Of a stretch of DNA of 64,000 nucleotides, positions 1 through 8,495 are shown one piece after another. The first letter of the stretch is position 1; the number at the start of each line of letters is the position of its first letter. A program made the translations under genes and the position numbers. Below the pieces are notes generated by a model. That model was given only the letters and a program-made list of their open reading frames with translations, was not told where the DNA came from and did no database searches. The DNA comes from Clostridiaceae bacterium. GTDB lineage: Bacteria; Bacillota; Clostridia; Lachnospirales; Lachnospiraceae. The DNA lies in NCBI GenBank assembly GCA_910575585.1, contig CAJTGF010000002.1, forward strand, positions 62,001 to 126,000. The letters run 5' to 3'.

Positions 1-805
1 TATTCGGGTCCATGCTGGGAACTGCCTGGAGCAAAAACTTGGTATACGGGTGAAGGGGCCTTCGATAGATCTCCTGGGTATCCCCGATCTCACACACTTT
101 CCCCAAAAACATGACGCAGATCCGGTCAGAAATATAATGAACCACTCCCAGATCGTGGGAGATAAACAGGTAGGTAAGCTTAAACTCCTGCTGCAGATCC
201 CTTAAAAGATTCAGGATCTGGGACTGAATGGACACGTCAAGAGCCGACACCGGCTCATCGCACACAATCAGCCTGGGATTCAGGGCCAAAGCCCTGGCGA
301 TCCCGATCCGCTGCCGCTGGCCGCCGCTGAACTGATGGGGATACCGGTCTATCAGTTCCGGCCGTATTCCTACCATATGCATCAGTTCCCTGACCCGTCC
401 GCAGGTCTCCTCCCTGCTTTTGCATACCCTGTGGGTCACAAGAGGCTCCCCGATAAGCTGTCCCACCTTCATCCGCGGATCCAGGCTGGCGTACGGGTCC
501 TGAAAGATCATCTGGATCTTTTGGTACACCTGCCTCATCTGCCGCTCCGAATAACCGGTAATGTCCTGCCCCTCAAAAAGGATCTGCCCTTCAGTAGGTT
601 CAATAAGCCGCATCAACATCCGCCCCAAAGTGCTTTTGCCGCACCCGGACTCTCCCACAAGGCTTAATGTCTCCCCCTCATAGATCTCAAAGGAAACGCC
701 GCTGACCGCATGGACCACCTGCCTGCTTTTGATCCCCAGATTGCTGTTCAGCGGATACTCCTTGGTCAGGTCACGGGTCTCTAAAAGGACTGTTTTCCCG
801 CTCAT
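1..805 (-). CDS. Oligopeptide/dipeptide ABC transporter ATP-binding protein, DppF/OppF type (3' end cut by window)
   Basis: Cytoplasmic ATPase that powers peptide import with the DppD-type partner upstream. About 268 codons are present, and the C-terminus lies beyond base 1. Visible motifs are Walker [10 protein letters not shown] near residue 51, signature FSGGQRQR, and Walker B followed by CDEPVSALD. The start ATG at 803-805 overlaps the stop of the upstream ATPase gene as ATGA, typical of translational coupling. It is the last gene seen of a five-gene operon (binding protein, two permeases, two ATPases). The family's usual length is about 320 residues, so roughly 50 residues are missing. 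Assignment to peptide uptake rests on family and operon; the exact substrate is not readable. Confidence 0.93.
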   Translation of the reverse strand, partial: MSGKTVLLETRDLTKEYPLNSNLGIKSRQVVHAVSGVSFEIYEGETLSLVGESGCGKSTLGRMLMRLIEPTEGQILFEGQDITGYSERQMRQVYQKIQMIFQDPYASLDPRMKVGQLIGEPLVTHRVCKSREETCGRVRELMHMVGIRPELIDRYPHQFSGGQRQRIGIARALALNPRLIVCDEPVSALDVSIQSQILNLLRDLQQEFKLTYLFISHDLGVVHYISDRICVMFLGKVCEIGDTQEIYRRPLHPYTKFLLQAVPSMDPN

Positions 806-1791
806 GGCATTTCCTCCCCTTTCCCCTGCTCATACAAAAAACACCTGACAAAATGCCCCGGCGACGCCTCATACATCTCCGGCTCCTCCTCAAAACACCT
901 GGCCATGGAGTACTGGCATCTGGGACAGAACCGGCACCCCTTTGGCAGATGCAGCATACTGGGGACCATGCCTCTGATATTATAAAGCCGCTCCTTTGAC
1001 TCCATGTCCGGCACGGAGCGCATAAGACCCTCGGTGTAGGGGTGTCCCACATCCGCAAAAATCTCCTTCACCGTCCCGCTCTCCATCACCTTCCCGGCAT
1101 ACATTACGTACAGCCTGTGACAGAACTGAGCGACCACCCCCAGATTGTGGGTGATCATCATCACCGCCGTTCCTTTCTCCTCCTGCAGATCCTTCATCAG
1201 ATGAAGGATCTGGGCCTCAATGGTCACATCCAAAGCCGTAGTAGGCTCGTCGGCGATCAGAAGGCCGGGGCCGCACACCATGGCCATGGCGATCATCACC
1301 CGCTGCCGCAAACCTCCCGACAGCTGATGGGGATACTCCCCGTACCGCTTTTTCGCGTCCGGAATACCCACCAGCTCAAAAGCCTGGAGCGCCCTTTCCT
1401 TTGCCTGGGCCCGGCTCATATGCCGGTTGTGGAGCAGAAGCGCTTCCCGCACCTGCTTTCCCACGGTGATCACCGGATTTAAACTTGTCATAGGCTCCTG
1501 AAAGATCATGGAGATCTTGTTGCCCATGAGCCTGCGCTTCTCCCCCGGCGGCATGGCGGTCAGCTCCCGGCCGTCAAAAAAGATCTTCCCGCCGTCCACT
1601 TTGCCCGGCTTTTTCAAAAGTCCCATCACCGACATGGCGGTCATGCTCTTTCCGCAGCCCGACTCGCCTACGATCCCCACGCTCTCCCCGGCATTGATAG
1701 CAATCGTAACTCCGTCTACGGCGCGCACCAGACCGTCTCTCGTGTAAAACGTGGTGTGCAGATCCTGGATCCGCAGCAATGCTTCTTCCAT
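802..1791 (-). CDS. Oligopeptide/dipeptide ABC transporter ATP-binding protein, DppD/OppD type
   Basis: ATPase subunit of the peptide importer, 329 residues, full length for the family. Walker A GESGCGKS lies at residues 42-49, the signature LSGGLRQR near 155, and Walker B with [12 protein letters not shown] just after. The C-terminal extension after residue 290 has the cysteine-rich oligopeptide-transporter tail (CRFCPRC and two later cysteines), which in some DppD proteins binds an iron-sulfur cluster. The start ATG is preceded by AGGAGAAAGGAACC. It overlaps the next gene by four bases and lies about 50 bases downstream of the DppC-type permease. Confidence 0.94.
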   Translation of the reverse strand: MEEALLRIQDLHTTFYTRDGLVRAVDGVTIAINAGESVGIVGESGCGKSMTAMSVMGLLKKPGKVDGGKIFFDGRELTAMPPGEKRRLMGNKISMIFQEPMTSLNPVITVGKQVREALLLHNRHMSRAQAKERALQAFELVGIPDAKKRYGEYPHQLSGGLRQRVMIAMAMVCGPGLLIADEPTTALDVTIEAQILHLMKDLQEEKGTAVMMITHNLGVVAQFCHRLYVMYAGKVMESGTVKEIFADVGHPYTEGLMRSVPDMESKERLYNIRGMVPSMLHLPKGCRFCPRCQYSMARCFEEEPEMYEASPGHFVRCFLYEQGKGEEMP

Positions 1792-1839
1792 GGTATTGGT
1801 TCCTTTCTCCTTTTTTCACCTGTCACTTGCCTGCCGCCT

Positions 1840-2811
1840 CTATTTTCCGTGAGGGTCCAGCGCGTCCCTTAACCCGTCTCCCAGAAAATTTAAGGCCAGC
1901 ACCATGATCAGGATGGCAAGACTGGGAAAGATCAGCATCCACGGGCTGGACTGGGCAAAGGTTCTGGCCTGAGACACCATAAGCCCCCAGCTGGAATCCG
2001 GTGGCTGGGTCCCTACTCCCAGAAAGCTTAGGTTGGCCTCCGAAAGAATGGCGTCCGGAATATTCAGCGTAAACAGCACGATCAGCGAAGGCAGGCAGTT
2101 GGGAAGGATATGGCGGAACATGATGGTCCATTTTCCCACACCCATGCCTCTGGCCGCCTCCACAAACTCCTGCTCCCGCAGGGATAAGGTCTGAGACCGC
2201 ACCACCCTGGCCGTCTTCGCCCACCCGATCATGGACAGGGCTACAAAAATATTGGTGGTAGTGGCGCCTAAGGTATACATCACCACCATAGCCAGGACAA
2301 TGGAGGGAAAGGCCAGGACAATGTCTGCCAGGCGCATGATCACCGCCTCCGTCTGCCGTATGTACCCGGACACCATGCCCAGAACGATGCCGATGGCCAT
2401 GGAGATGGTGGTGGGGATCACCCCTACCAGGAGGGATACCCGCCCCCCATAAAGGATACGGGTAAAGATATCCCGCCCCAGCTCGTCAGTTCCGCACCAG
2501 TGAGCCCCTGACGGCGGAAGGAGCCGTTCCATTAGATTCACTCCATTGGGATCGTAGACCGTCAGCTTATCCGCAAACAAAATAGCCGCCGCCATGACTG
2601 CCAACACCACGCCGCTGAAAGCCGCCACCTTATTTTCCCTGCACATGTTCAAAAGTTTTGTCCCAATGGTATCCGGCTTTGGAAGAAACAAAAGCTCCTC
2701 CTCCTCGATGCGCTCCACAGCCGAAAGCCGCTGTTCTTGGGAAAATCCGTTTTTTGCCGAGTTAACAGCCGCCCGGGCCGCTAAAGACGCCGCCTGTTCA
2801 AATGAAGCCAT
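1840..2811 (-). CDS. Peptide ABC transporter permease, DppC/OppC type
   Basis: Inner-membrane permease subunit of the peptide importer, 323 residues from the chosen start. It has an N-terminal cytoplasmic segment of about 65 residues, a first membrane helix (VAAFSGVVLAVMAAAILFA region), and the BPD-transporter fold with the EAA-type loop EFVEAARGMGVGKW. The ATG at 2809-2811 is preferred over an upstream GTG at 2832 because GGAGGGAGGAAAG lies directly before it. That ribosome site overlaps the end of the DppB-type gene, whose stop is one base upstream, so the two permeases are probably coupled. Confidence 0.93.
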   Translation of the reverse strand: MASFEQAASLAARAAVNSAKNGFSQEQRLSAVERIEEEELLFLPKPDTIGTKLLNMCRENKVAAFSGVVLAVMAAAILFADKLTVYDPNGVNLMERLLPPSGAHWCGTDELGRDIFTRILYGGRVSLLVGVIPTTISMAIGIVLGMVSGYIRQTEAVIMRLADIVLAFPSIVLAMVVMYTLGATTTNIFVALSMIGWAKTARVVRSQTLSLREQEFVEAARGMGVGKWTIMFRHILPNCLPSLIVLFTLNIPDAILSEANLSFLGVGTQPPDSSWGLMVSQARTFAQSSPWMLIFPSLAILIMVLALNFLGDGLRDALDPHGK

Positions 2812-2812
2812 G

Positions 2813-3733
2813 CTACTTTCCTCCCTCCACACGAATCCTCGGGTCTACCACCGAATACAAAATGTCCGCCGCCAGATTGCCTCCGATGATCACCGCCGTG
2901 GTAAAAATCACCGTTCCCTGCAAAAGAGGCATATCCCGGCTGTTGATGGCATCCACCGCCAGACGCCCCACCCCCGGTATGCTGAACAAGGTCTCCGTGA
3001 TCACCGCCCCTGACAACAAGCTGGAAACCTGGATGGCCATCATGGTGATCACCGGAAGAAGGGAATTTTTCAGGGCGTGGCCCAGGATCACCGAAACAGG
3101 CGCCAGCCCTTTGGCCCTGGCGGTGCGGATATAGTCGTCCTCCAGCACCTCCAAAAGGCTGGACCTGGTAAGCCTTGCAATGGTCCCCGCCGCGTTCCAG
3201 CCCAGCACCAGAGCAGGCAGGATCAGATGTTTGGGGGAAGAAAAACCGGACACGGGAAGGATGCCGTTGAACATGTTCTGTAAGACCATTCCCACGGAAA
3301 AAGCCGGTACGGACACGCCGCACAGGGCAAAGCCCATAAAGAGGTGGTCTGCCAGGGAATTTTTCTTAATGGCGGAGATTATGCCTGCCGGAATGCCGAT
3401 GATCCAGGACAAGGCAGCCGCCGTCACCGCCAGCATCAAGGTCTTTGGGAACGCGTTGGCGATCAGGGAGGACACGCTGCGCATCAGCTTGTAAGATGTA
3501 CCCAGATCCCCGTGGAGCGCGTCCCACAGATACCACCCAAACCGCACATACCACGGGTCATTTAAATGCATGGCCTCGCTTAGCCGCTCGATCACATCCA
3601 CCTTCACCTTTTCCCCCATCATCACAGTCAGAGGGTCCCCCGGGACCACGCTTAACATGACAAAGATCAGGAATACCACGCCGATGAGCACAGGAATGGT
3701 CACCAGTATCCGCTTGGTTATATATTTTAACAT
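2813..3733 (-). CDS. Peptide ABC transporter permease, DppB/OppB type
   Basis: Inner-membrane permease, 306 residues. It starts with the typical DppB first helix (LKYITKRILVTIPVLIGVVF) and a periplasm-equivalent loop rich in PGDP. The EAA loop DDYIRTARAKGLAPVSV is near residue 205. The ATG is preceded by GAGGGGAAG. It is the first membrane gene after the binding-protein gene, from which it is separated by a strong hairpin. That fits higher expression of the binding protein than of the membrane subunits. Confidence 0.93.
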   Translation of the reverse strand: MLKYITKRILVTIPVLIGVVFLIFVMLSVVPGDPLTVMMGEKVKVDVIERLSEAMHLNDPWYVRFGWYLWDALHGDLGTSYKLMRSVSSLIANAFPKTLMLAVTAAALSWIIGIPAGIISAIKKNSLADHLFMGFALCGVSVPAFSVGMVLQNMFNGILPVSGFSSPKHLILPALVLGWNAAGTIARLTRSSLLEVLEDDYIRTARAKGLAPVSVILGHALKNSLLPVITMMAIQVSSLLSGAVITETLFSIPGVGRLAVDAINSRDMPLLQGTVIFTTAVIIGGNLAADILYSVVDPRIRVEGGK

Positions 3734-3786
3734 CTGAACTTCCCCTCTTTATTCAAACTGTATTTCCACATCCGCTTTTCCGCAGA

Positions 3787-3839
3787 CCCATATGGCAAGG
3801 CGGCCCGGTCTTTGTCCGGGCCGCCTGCTGCCATATGGG
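3787..3839 (-). terminator. Strong intercistronic hairpin between dppA-type and dppB-type genes
   Basis: A near-perfect inverted repeat: outer arms CCATATGGCA and TGCCATATGG, inner arms GGCGGCCCGG and CCGGGCCGCC around a seven-base loop. It lies 29 bases after the binding-protein stop and about 50 bases before the permease start. There is no long U run, so partial termination or 3'-end protection of the binding-protein mRNA is more likely than full termination. Confidence 0.7.
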
Positions 3840-3868
3840 GTTTGCGGTTCCTTGCCGTCTCCGATCCC

Positions 3869-5566
3869 CTACTTCTCAAGGGAGACCGTATAATAAGAAA
3901 CATCCGTCCACCCGTTCCAGGCAACATGGAAATCTTTCACCCAGTCCTGGACCACCACGATATGATCCATCTGGAACAACGGCAGCACCGCGGCGTCCTC
4001 CTGAACCACGGCCGTGTCGATCTTCTGGTAGAGCGCCATGCGCGCATCCTCATCCACCATGGCCCTGGCGTCCTCCAGCCACTGATATACATCCGCGTTC
4101 TTGTGGTTGTTGGACCGGATCTTGGCGTTTCTCTCTGTAAAGAAGGTGTAGAGGAAATTGTCCGGATCATTGAAATCCGCTTTCCAGGAAGCCCTGGTCA
4201 TGCCAAGCCTCCCCTCTTTCCGCTCCGCAAAGTACGCCGCGTCATCCATCTGCTTGATGGACACCGTGATGCCTACCTGGCTTAACATGGACTGCACCAC
4301 CTGATTAATGGCCAGAGCGTCGGGATTGTCCGTCTGCTGGTAGATCTCCAGCTGGCAGCCGTCCCCGTATCCCGCCTCCGCAAGGAGCGCTTTGGCCTTT
4401 TCGGGGTCATAGGGGATCTCCTGTGCCTGGTAAGCCCCCAGCACGCCGTCAGGCAGCATGGAGTTTACAAGATGGCCTGCCCCGCTGTACATCTGATCCA
4501 AAATGGTCTGGCGGTCAATAGCCATGGAAATGGCCTTGCGCACCCGCACATCGTTTGTAGGCTCCATGTCCTGGTTAAAGACGTAAAAATAGCATCCCGC
4601 CTCCGGTCCGGTCACCAGGTTATCCTTGTAAGCGTCATTTCCCAGAAAATAAGCCAGCTGGGAGGAGGAACTGCTCAGATCCACAATATCCAGTTCCCCG
4701 TTCTCGTACATCAGCTTCTGGGTGTTCTCATCCGGCACCTGGATCACCTCAATGCCGTCCAGCTTAGGCGCTCCCTTAAAATAATCGTCGTTGCGCACCA
4801 TGGTCAGTTTGTCGTTAAGAACCCAGTCGGCCATCTTAAATGGTCCGGTGCCTACGGTCAGCTGCGGGTCAATGCCAAACTGATCCCCTGCCGCCTCCGT
4901 GGCCTTGCGGTTGTAGATGGAGCATGCCGGAGTGGCCAGATTGGCCAAAAACGGCCCGAAAGGCACCTCCAAAGTCAGCTCTACCGTGTGCTCATTAAGA
5001 GCCTTGGCTCCCTCCACATGGTCTGCCTGGCCGTCCAGCCTGGCCTTGGCCCCTTTGATCATGCTGTAGGCGTCCGTATTTCTGGCCGCCGTGTCCGGGT
5101 CCATCATCCGGTCTATGGTATACACCACGTCATCCGCCGTAAAAGGCTCCCCGTTGTGGAAGGTCACGTCATCCCGAAGCTGAAAGGTGTACACCAGCCC
5201 GTCGTCGCTGACCGTCCAGCTTTCGGCCAGACTGGGGACGATCTCGGCCACTCCGTCCACCACCTCGCACTCCACCAGGCGGTCGTAGATATTCAGAGGA
5301 ACCACGTAAAACTCCGTGTCCTTCTGGGTATCTACCGTGGGAAATTCGTCTTTGGCAGGGATGTGGAGCATGTTCTCGCCCGGCGCCGTCTGACTGACTG
5401 CCCCGTCGCCGGACGTGCTCTCGTAAGCTGCGCTGCCGTCACCGGAAGCATCGCCGGCAGTCACGGCCGCCGTGGTCTCCCCGCTGTCCTCAAACGCCGA
5501 ACCGCACCCGCTTAAACCGCCCAGGGCCACGGCCCCGGCCAGCAGCAATGATACATATCTTTTCAT
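3869..5566 (-). CDS. Peptide ABC transporter substrate-binding lipoprotein (SBP family 5, DppA/OppA type)
   Basis: Extracytoplasmic binding lipoprotein, 565 residues, that captures peptides for the downstream permeases and ATPases. Residues 1-21 form a lipoprotein signal with lipobox LSGC, then a Ser/Thr/Ala/Gly-rich linker to about residue 60. The SBP_bac_5 core follows, with the typical LAESWTVSDDGLVYTFQLRD segment and FHNGEPFTADDVVYTIDRMMD near residue 130. It is the promoter-proximal gene of the operon; a sigma-A promoter and a leader hairpin lie upstream. Family 5 also includes binders of nickel, haem or amino sugars, so the peptide substrate is inferred from the family. Confidence 0.93.
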   Translation of the reverse strand: MKRYVSLLLAGAVALGGLSGCGSAFEDSGETTAAVTAGDASGDGSAAYESTSGDGAVSQTAPGENMLHIPAKDEFPTVDTQKDTEFYVVPLNIYDRLVECEVVDGVAEIVPSLAESWTVSDDGLVYTFQLRDDVTFHNGEPFTADDVVYTIDRMMDPDTAARNTDAYSMIKGAKARLDGQADHVEGAKALNEHTVELTLEVPFGPFLANLATPACSIYNRKATEAAGDQFGIDPQLTVGTGPFKMADWVLNDKLTMVRNDDYFKGAPKLDGIEVIQVPDENTQKLMYENGELDIVDLSSSSSQLAYFLGNDAYKDNLVTGPEAGCYFYVFNQDMEPTNDVRVRKAISMAIDRQTILDQMYSGAGHLVNSMLPDGVLGAYQAQEIPYDPEKAKALLAEAGYGDGCQLEIYQQTDNPDALAINQVVQSMLSQVGITVSIKQMDDAAYFAERKEGRLGMTRASWKADFNDPDNFLYTFFTERNAKIRSNNHKNADVYQWLEDARAMVDEDARMALYQKIDTAVVQEDAAVLPLFQMDHIVVVQDWVKDFHVAWNGWTDVSYYTVSLEK

Positions 5567-5597
5567 ATTCTCACTGTACCTCCTGTCCTGATGAACA

Positions 5598-5630
5598 AAA
5601 AGGGCATTAGAAGTAGCCTAATGCCCCTTT
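5598..5630 (-). terminator. Terminator-like hairpin in the dppA leader
   Basis: On the minus strand, arms GGGCATTAG and CTAATGCCC enclose a seven-base loop, flanked by A and U runs (5' AAAG, 3' TTTTTG). It has the form of an intrinsic terminator. It begins only about 18 bases after the -10 box at 5648-5653, so it would form at the very 5' end of the dppA transcript. It may end readthrough from nagA, act as an attenuator, or protect the 5' end. Confidence 0.6.
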
Positions 5631-5647
5631 GCATTTATGTCAGTCAT

Positions 5648-5676
5648 ATTATAAAATGATTTTCCGTGGAATGCAA
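5648..5676 (-). promoter_or_regulatory. Sigma-A promoter for the peptide transporter operon
   Basis: Minus-strand -35 TTGCAT (5671-5676) and -10 TATAAT (5648-5653) with a 17-base spacer. It lies about 80 bases upstream of the dppA-type start codon and inside the nagA-dppA intergenic region. Confidence 0.8.
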
Positions 5677-5703
5677 CTGTTTTTTGTATCATTTACCCCT
5701 GGA

Positions 5704-5790
5704 AGCCTTACCTTATGCAGCAGTTCAGATAACCCTTGAACTGTTACTACCTTGCTGTTCGCAGCCCCCTGTGAGCCTTACCTTATGTTC
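5704..5790 (-). repeat. 22-bp imperfect direct repeat spanning the nagA stop, with a small inverted repeat between
   Basis: Minus-strand CATAAGGTAAGGCT occurs at the nagA stop codon and again about 70 bases downstream; each is followed after two bases by CAGGGG. The first copy contains the nagA TAA. Between them, 5721-5743 holds the inverted repeat CAGTTCA/TGAACTG with a nine-base spacer. It may be a tandem duplication remnant or an operator. Confidence 0.45.
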
Positions 5791-6937
5791 TGGAAAAACA
5801 CAGCTCCCCCTTAACGTAGACCCTGTCAATATCCAGCGCCTCATCCAAAAGGACTACGTCCGCGTCCTTGCCCGTATCCAGAGATCCCACCCGGTCATAA
5901 ACGCCGATGAGCCTGGCCGGATTCTCTGTCAGGAGAAGGATCAGCTCCTCCAAAGGCCGCCCCGTAAAAGCCGCCAGATTCTTCAAAGCCCTGCCGGATG
6001 TAAGGGTGCTGCCGGCCCTCGCCCCTCCGTCGGCCAGACAGGCATCCCCGTCCACCACCACCACATCGTTGACTCCCAGCTTATAATTGCCGTCCGGCAG
6101 TCCTGCCGCCATGATGGAATCCGTGACAGCCACCACCCTATGGATCCCCTTTGTCTTTAAGATCAGACGCACCGTGCCCGGATGCAGATGGCGTCCGTCG
6201 CAGATCACCTCGCAGGAGACCTTGTCATCCTCCAAAACCGCCCCCCAGATGGCCGGCTGGTGCTGATGGAGCAGCCGCATGGCGTTGCCCGTGTGAGTCG
6301 CCGCCGCCGCGCCGCCGGCGATGGCGCTTCTGGCAGTATCATAATCCGCCCCGGAGTGGCCGATGGCCACGGTGATCCCCATTGCGCAAAGCTTTGGGAT
6401 AAACTCCGTCATCCCCGGGATCTCCGGGGACACCGTTATATACCGGATCTCTCCCTGGGCCGCCTCCTGGTACTCTTTCACCAGCTCCAGATCCGGCTTT
6501 TGCAGAAGATGTTCCGGCATGGCCCCTTTGTATTCCGGGCTCAAAAACGGCCCCTCCAGATGGATGCCGAGGAGGCGGGAGCCTTTATGCTCTACCGTTT
6601 TCCACCGTTTGTACTCCTCAATGCATGCAAGCGTCTGCTCCCTGGTGTCCGTTAAGATGGAACACAGCCAGCCCGTAGCGCCGCAAGATGCCTGGAACCT
6701 GCAGATCTTCTCAAACCCGTCCGCATCCGCCGCGTTAACATCCACCCCCACGGCCCCGTGGGTATGAATGTCCAAAAATCCCGGCACAATCCGCTTTCCC
6801 GTCGCGTCCACAGACTGGACACCCTCTATGCGGAGCCCCTCTCCCACGGCCGCGATGACTCCGTCCGCCATCAGCATATCCGTTTTCACAAATCCGCGGT
6901 CCTTAAATACCATCCCGCCTTTCAACAGCACTGCCAT
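5783..6937 (-). CDS. nagA: N-acetylglucosamine-6-phosphate deacetylase
   Basis: Cytoplasmic metal-dependent amidohydrolase that removes acetate from GlcNAc-6-phosphate, 384 residues. Visible are the metal motif HTHG (58-61), HLEGPF, GHSGADYDTA, the substrate loop THTGNAMRLLHQHQP, and the catalytic Asp in VTDSIMAAGLPDG. The ATG at 6935-6937 is preceded by AAGGAGGTTGTGAT. A longer reading to 6991 lacks a ribosome site and would overlap the upstream gene. It lies 31 bases after a nagB-like gene, giving a deacetylase/deaminase pair downstream of a two-component system. All catalytic residues seem intact. Confidence 0.95.
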   Translation of the reverse strand: MAVLLKGGMVFKDRGFVKTDMLMADGVIAAVGEGLRIEGVQSVDATGKRIVPGFLDIHTHGAVGVDVNAADADGFEKICRFQASCGATGWLCSILTDTREQTLACIEEYKRWKTVEHKGSRLLGIHLEGPFLSPEYKGAMPEHLLQKPDLELVKEYQEAAQGEIRYITVSPEIPGMTEFIPKLCAMGITVAIGHSGADYDTARSAIAGGAAAATHTGNAMRLLHQHQPAIWGAVLEDDKVSCEVICDGRHLHPGTVRLILKTKGIHRVVAVTDSIMAAGLPDGNYKLGVNDVVVVDGDACLADGGARAGSTLTSGRALKNLAAFTGRPLEELILLLTENPARLIGVYDRVGSLDTGKDADVVLLDEALDIDRVYVKGELCFSRT

Positions 6938-6968
6938 ATCACAACCTCCTTTTTCCGACACCTGCCTG

Positions 6969-7790
6969 TCAATCCTTAAGCCTTCCCACATACTCAGTAA
7001 AGGTCAGGGTAATATCCTCATGATCACGCAGAAGCGTTACCGGGAAATCCGCGGTCGCATCCCCGTACCCTGCCCGGCGCACCACCGCCCTGTGCCAGTT
7101 GCGGAAACACCCCAGCCGGATCTTCCTGGCGTGAGCAATCTCCCACATCCCCACGGTCACGCAGTACTTTGGCATATCTTCCAGCGCCCCCGCGAAATCC
7201 CCGATGGCATTGGCCGCCCTGGTCTCCGGGCTGATGGCCAGAACCCTGGTCTTAAGCGCCAAAAATCCCTCCGCCGTCATGGAGCCGTCCGCCTCGTTAA
7301 AGGCCACGTGGCCGTTGATCCCAATACCGCCAAAAGCGATATCCACGCCGCCTAATTCCTCAATAAGCTTAGGAATGCGGCCTGTATTTTCCGGGTCCGG
7401 AAAGATCCGCTGCTCTGGCGGCATCACAAGCTCGGGACGGATCTTCCCGTACACCTGCCGCTGCATAAATCCCCGGAAGCTAAGGGGATGGTCCGTGGAT
7501 ACCCACTTTTTGCCGTCATCCAGATACTCGTCCATGTTGATGAACCACACATCTTTTAGGCTGATCCCCTTTTCATTGACCATATCCACAAAATAGGGAT
7601 ACTGCCCCACCGGCCCCACCGGGCAGATGAACACGGTCCGCTTTCCGATCTCCTTATTCTTCTCGATCTCCTGGACCATCTGGCCGGCCATCTGCCGGAA
7701 CACCGCTTCATTATCCTCAAGGCAGTACAGCCGCATTTTGGGAGACTCCAAAAGCCTCTCCTTATCATATCCGTAATAATCATGACCCAT
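6969..7790 (-). CDS. Divergent glucosamine-6-phosphate deaminase/isomerase-like protein (NagB family)
   Basis: SIS-related NagB/6-phosphogluconolactonase-fold protein, 273 residues. NMDEYLDD corresponds to the NagB motif with catalytic Asp72. FGGIGINGHVAFNEA corresponds to the GxGxDGHIAFNE loop, but the residue aligned with the ring-opening Asp141 is Asn, while His143 and Glu148 are kept. The N-terminal phosphate loop (CPVGPVGQYP) also departs from the usual GLATGSTP. The ATG at 7788-7790 has AGGAGGA eight bases upstream; two closer ATGs exist at 7796 and 7811. Its pairing with nagA suggests amino-sugar phosphate metabolism, but the substitution means a different sugar phosphate or a changed reaction is possible. 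Confidence 0.75.
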   Translation of the reverse strand: MGHDYYGYDKERLLESPKMRLYCLEDNEAVFRQMAGQMVQEIEKNKEIGKRTVFICPVGPVGQYPYFVDMVNEKGISLKDVWFINMDEYLDDGKKWVSTDHPLSFRGFMQRQVYGKIRPELVMPPEQRIFPDPENTGRIPKLIEELGGVDIAFGGIGINGHVAFNEADGSMTAEGFLALKTRVLAISPETRAANAIGDFAGALEDMPKYCVTVGMWEIAHARKIRLGCFRNWHRAVVRRAGYGDATADFPVTLLRDHEDITLTFTEYVGRLKD

Positions 7791-7829
7791 AGCCATTTCC
7801 TCCTCGTCCAAATCCGCATTCTCACATCA

Positions 7830-8495
7830 TTAAAATAAATGGGAAATATTCAGTTCCCGTATCATGGACACGATCTCCTTTGTCCTGCCGCACCCGAATT
7901 TCCGCAAAAGCCCTTTGATCTGGGTCTTTACCGTGTTGATCTCCACGCAGCGGGCCAAAGCGATCTCCTTTACCTTTTTCCCATCCAGAAGGAGCCGCAA
8001 AAGCTCCCGCTCCGCCGCCGTCAGCTGGGACACGTTGTTAATAAAGAACAAAAGGCTCCGCTCCGATCTCTGGAGCCGGGTATATTCCCGCATGATGGTC
8101 TCCTGGATCCGGGATTCCATCACCGGCTTCCCTTCATAGACATTCCGGATATGAGCCAGGATATCCTCGTCCCTGCATCCCTTGACCACGTAATCCACGG
8201 CTCCCGTCCCCATGGCGGCGATGATGGTCTGATCCGTCTCATGGGCAGTCAAAAACACCACCTGCTGTCCCCGCCCCTGATCCCGGATGCGCTCCGCGGC
8301 CAGAATCCCGGCGTTGACGGTCTCCATCTCAATGTCCATCAGCACAATATCCGCGTCCTGCTTTGCGGCCCGCTCCACCGCGTCCTGGCCGTTTCCCGCC
8401 TCCCAGGCCACTTCCATATCCTCCTGCCCTGCGATCAGCTCCCGCAGATCCTCCCTAAGCAGGTCAAAATCTTCCACAACCGCAACCCGAATCAT
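7830..8495 (-). CDS. Response regulator, NarL/LuxR type
   Basis: Cytoplasmic DNA-binding response regulator, 221 residues. The receiver domain spans about 1-120 with acidic residues E8/D9, phospho-acceptor D54 (IVLMDIEM) and the conserved T/K region LTAHE and VVKG. A linker helix follows, then a LuxR-type helix-turn-helix from about 155 (LTAAERELLRLLLDGKKVKEIA, then EINTVKTQIKGLLRKFG). It overlaps its histidine kinase by four bases (ATGA), so the pair is co-translated. It lies 40 bases upstream of the nagB-like gene and may control nagBA or the neighbouring transporters; that is inference. Confidence 0.92.
   Translation of the reverse strand: MIRVAVVEDFDLLREDLRELIAGQEDMEVAWEAGNGQDAVERAAKQDADIVLMDIEMETVNAGILAAERIRDQGRGQQVVFLTAHETDQTIIAAMGTGAVDYVVKGCRDEDILAHIRNVYEGKPVMESRIQETIMREYTRLQRSERSLLFFINNVSQLTAAERELLRLLLDGKKVKEIALARCVEINTVKTQIKGLLRKFGCGRTKEIVSMIRELNISHLF

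Noticed and set aside
4472-5515. 347-codon plus-strand open frame opposite the dppA-type gene
   Set aside because: Antisense shadow of a certain lipoprotein gene in GC-rich DNA; no ribosome site, and the protein has no recognisable pattern.
5783-6991. Longer NagA start at 6991
   Set aside because: It would overlap the nagB-like gene and has no ribosome site; the ATG at 6937 has an ideal one.
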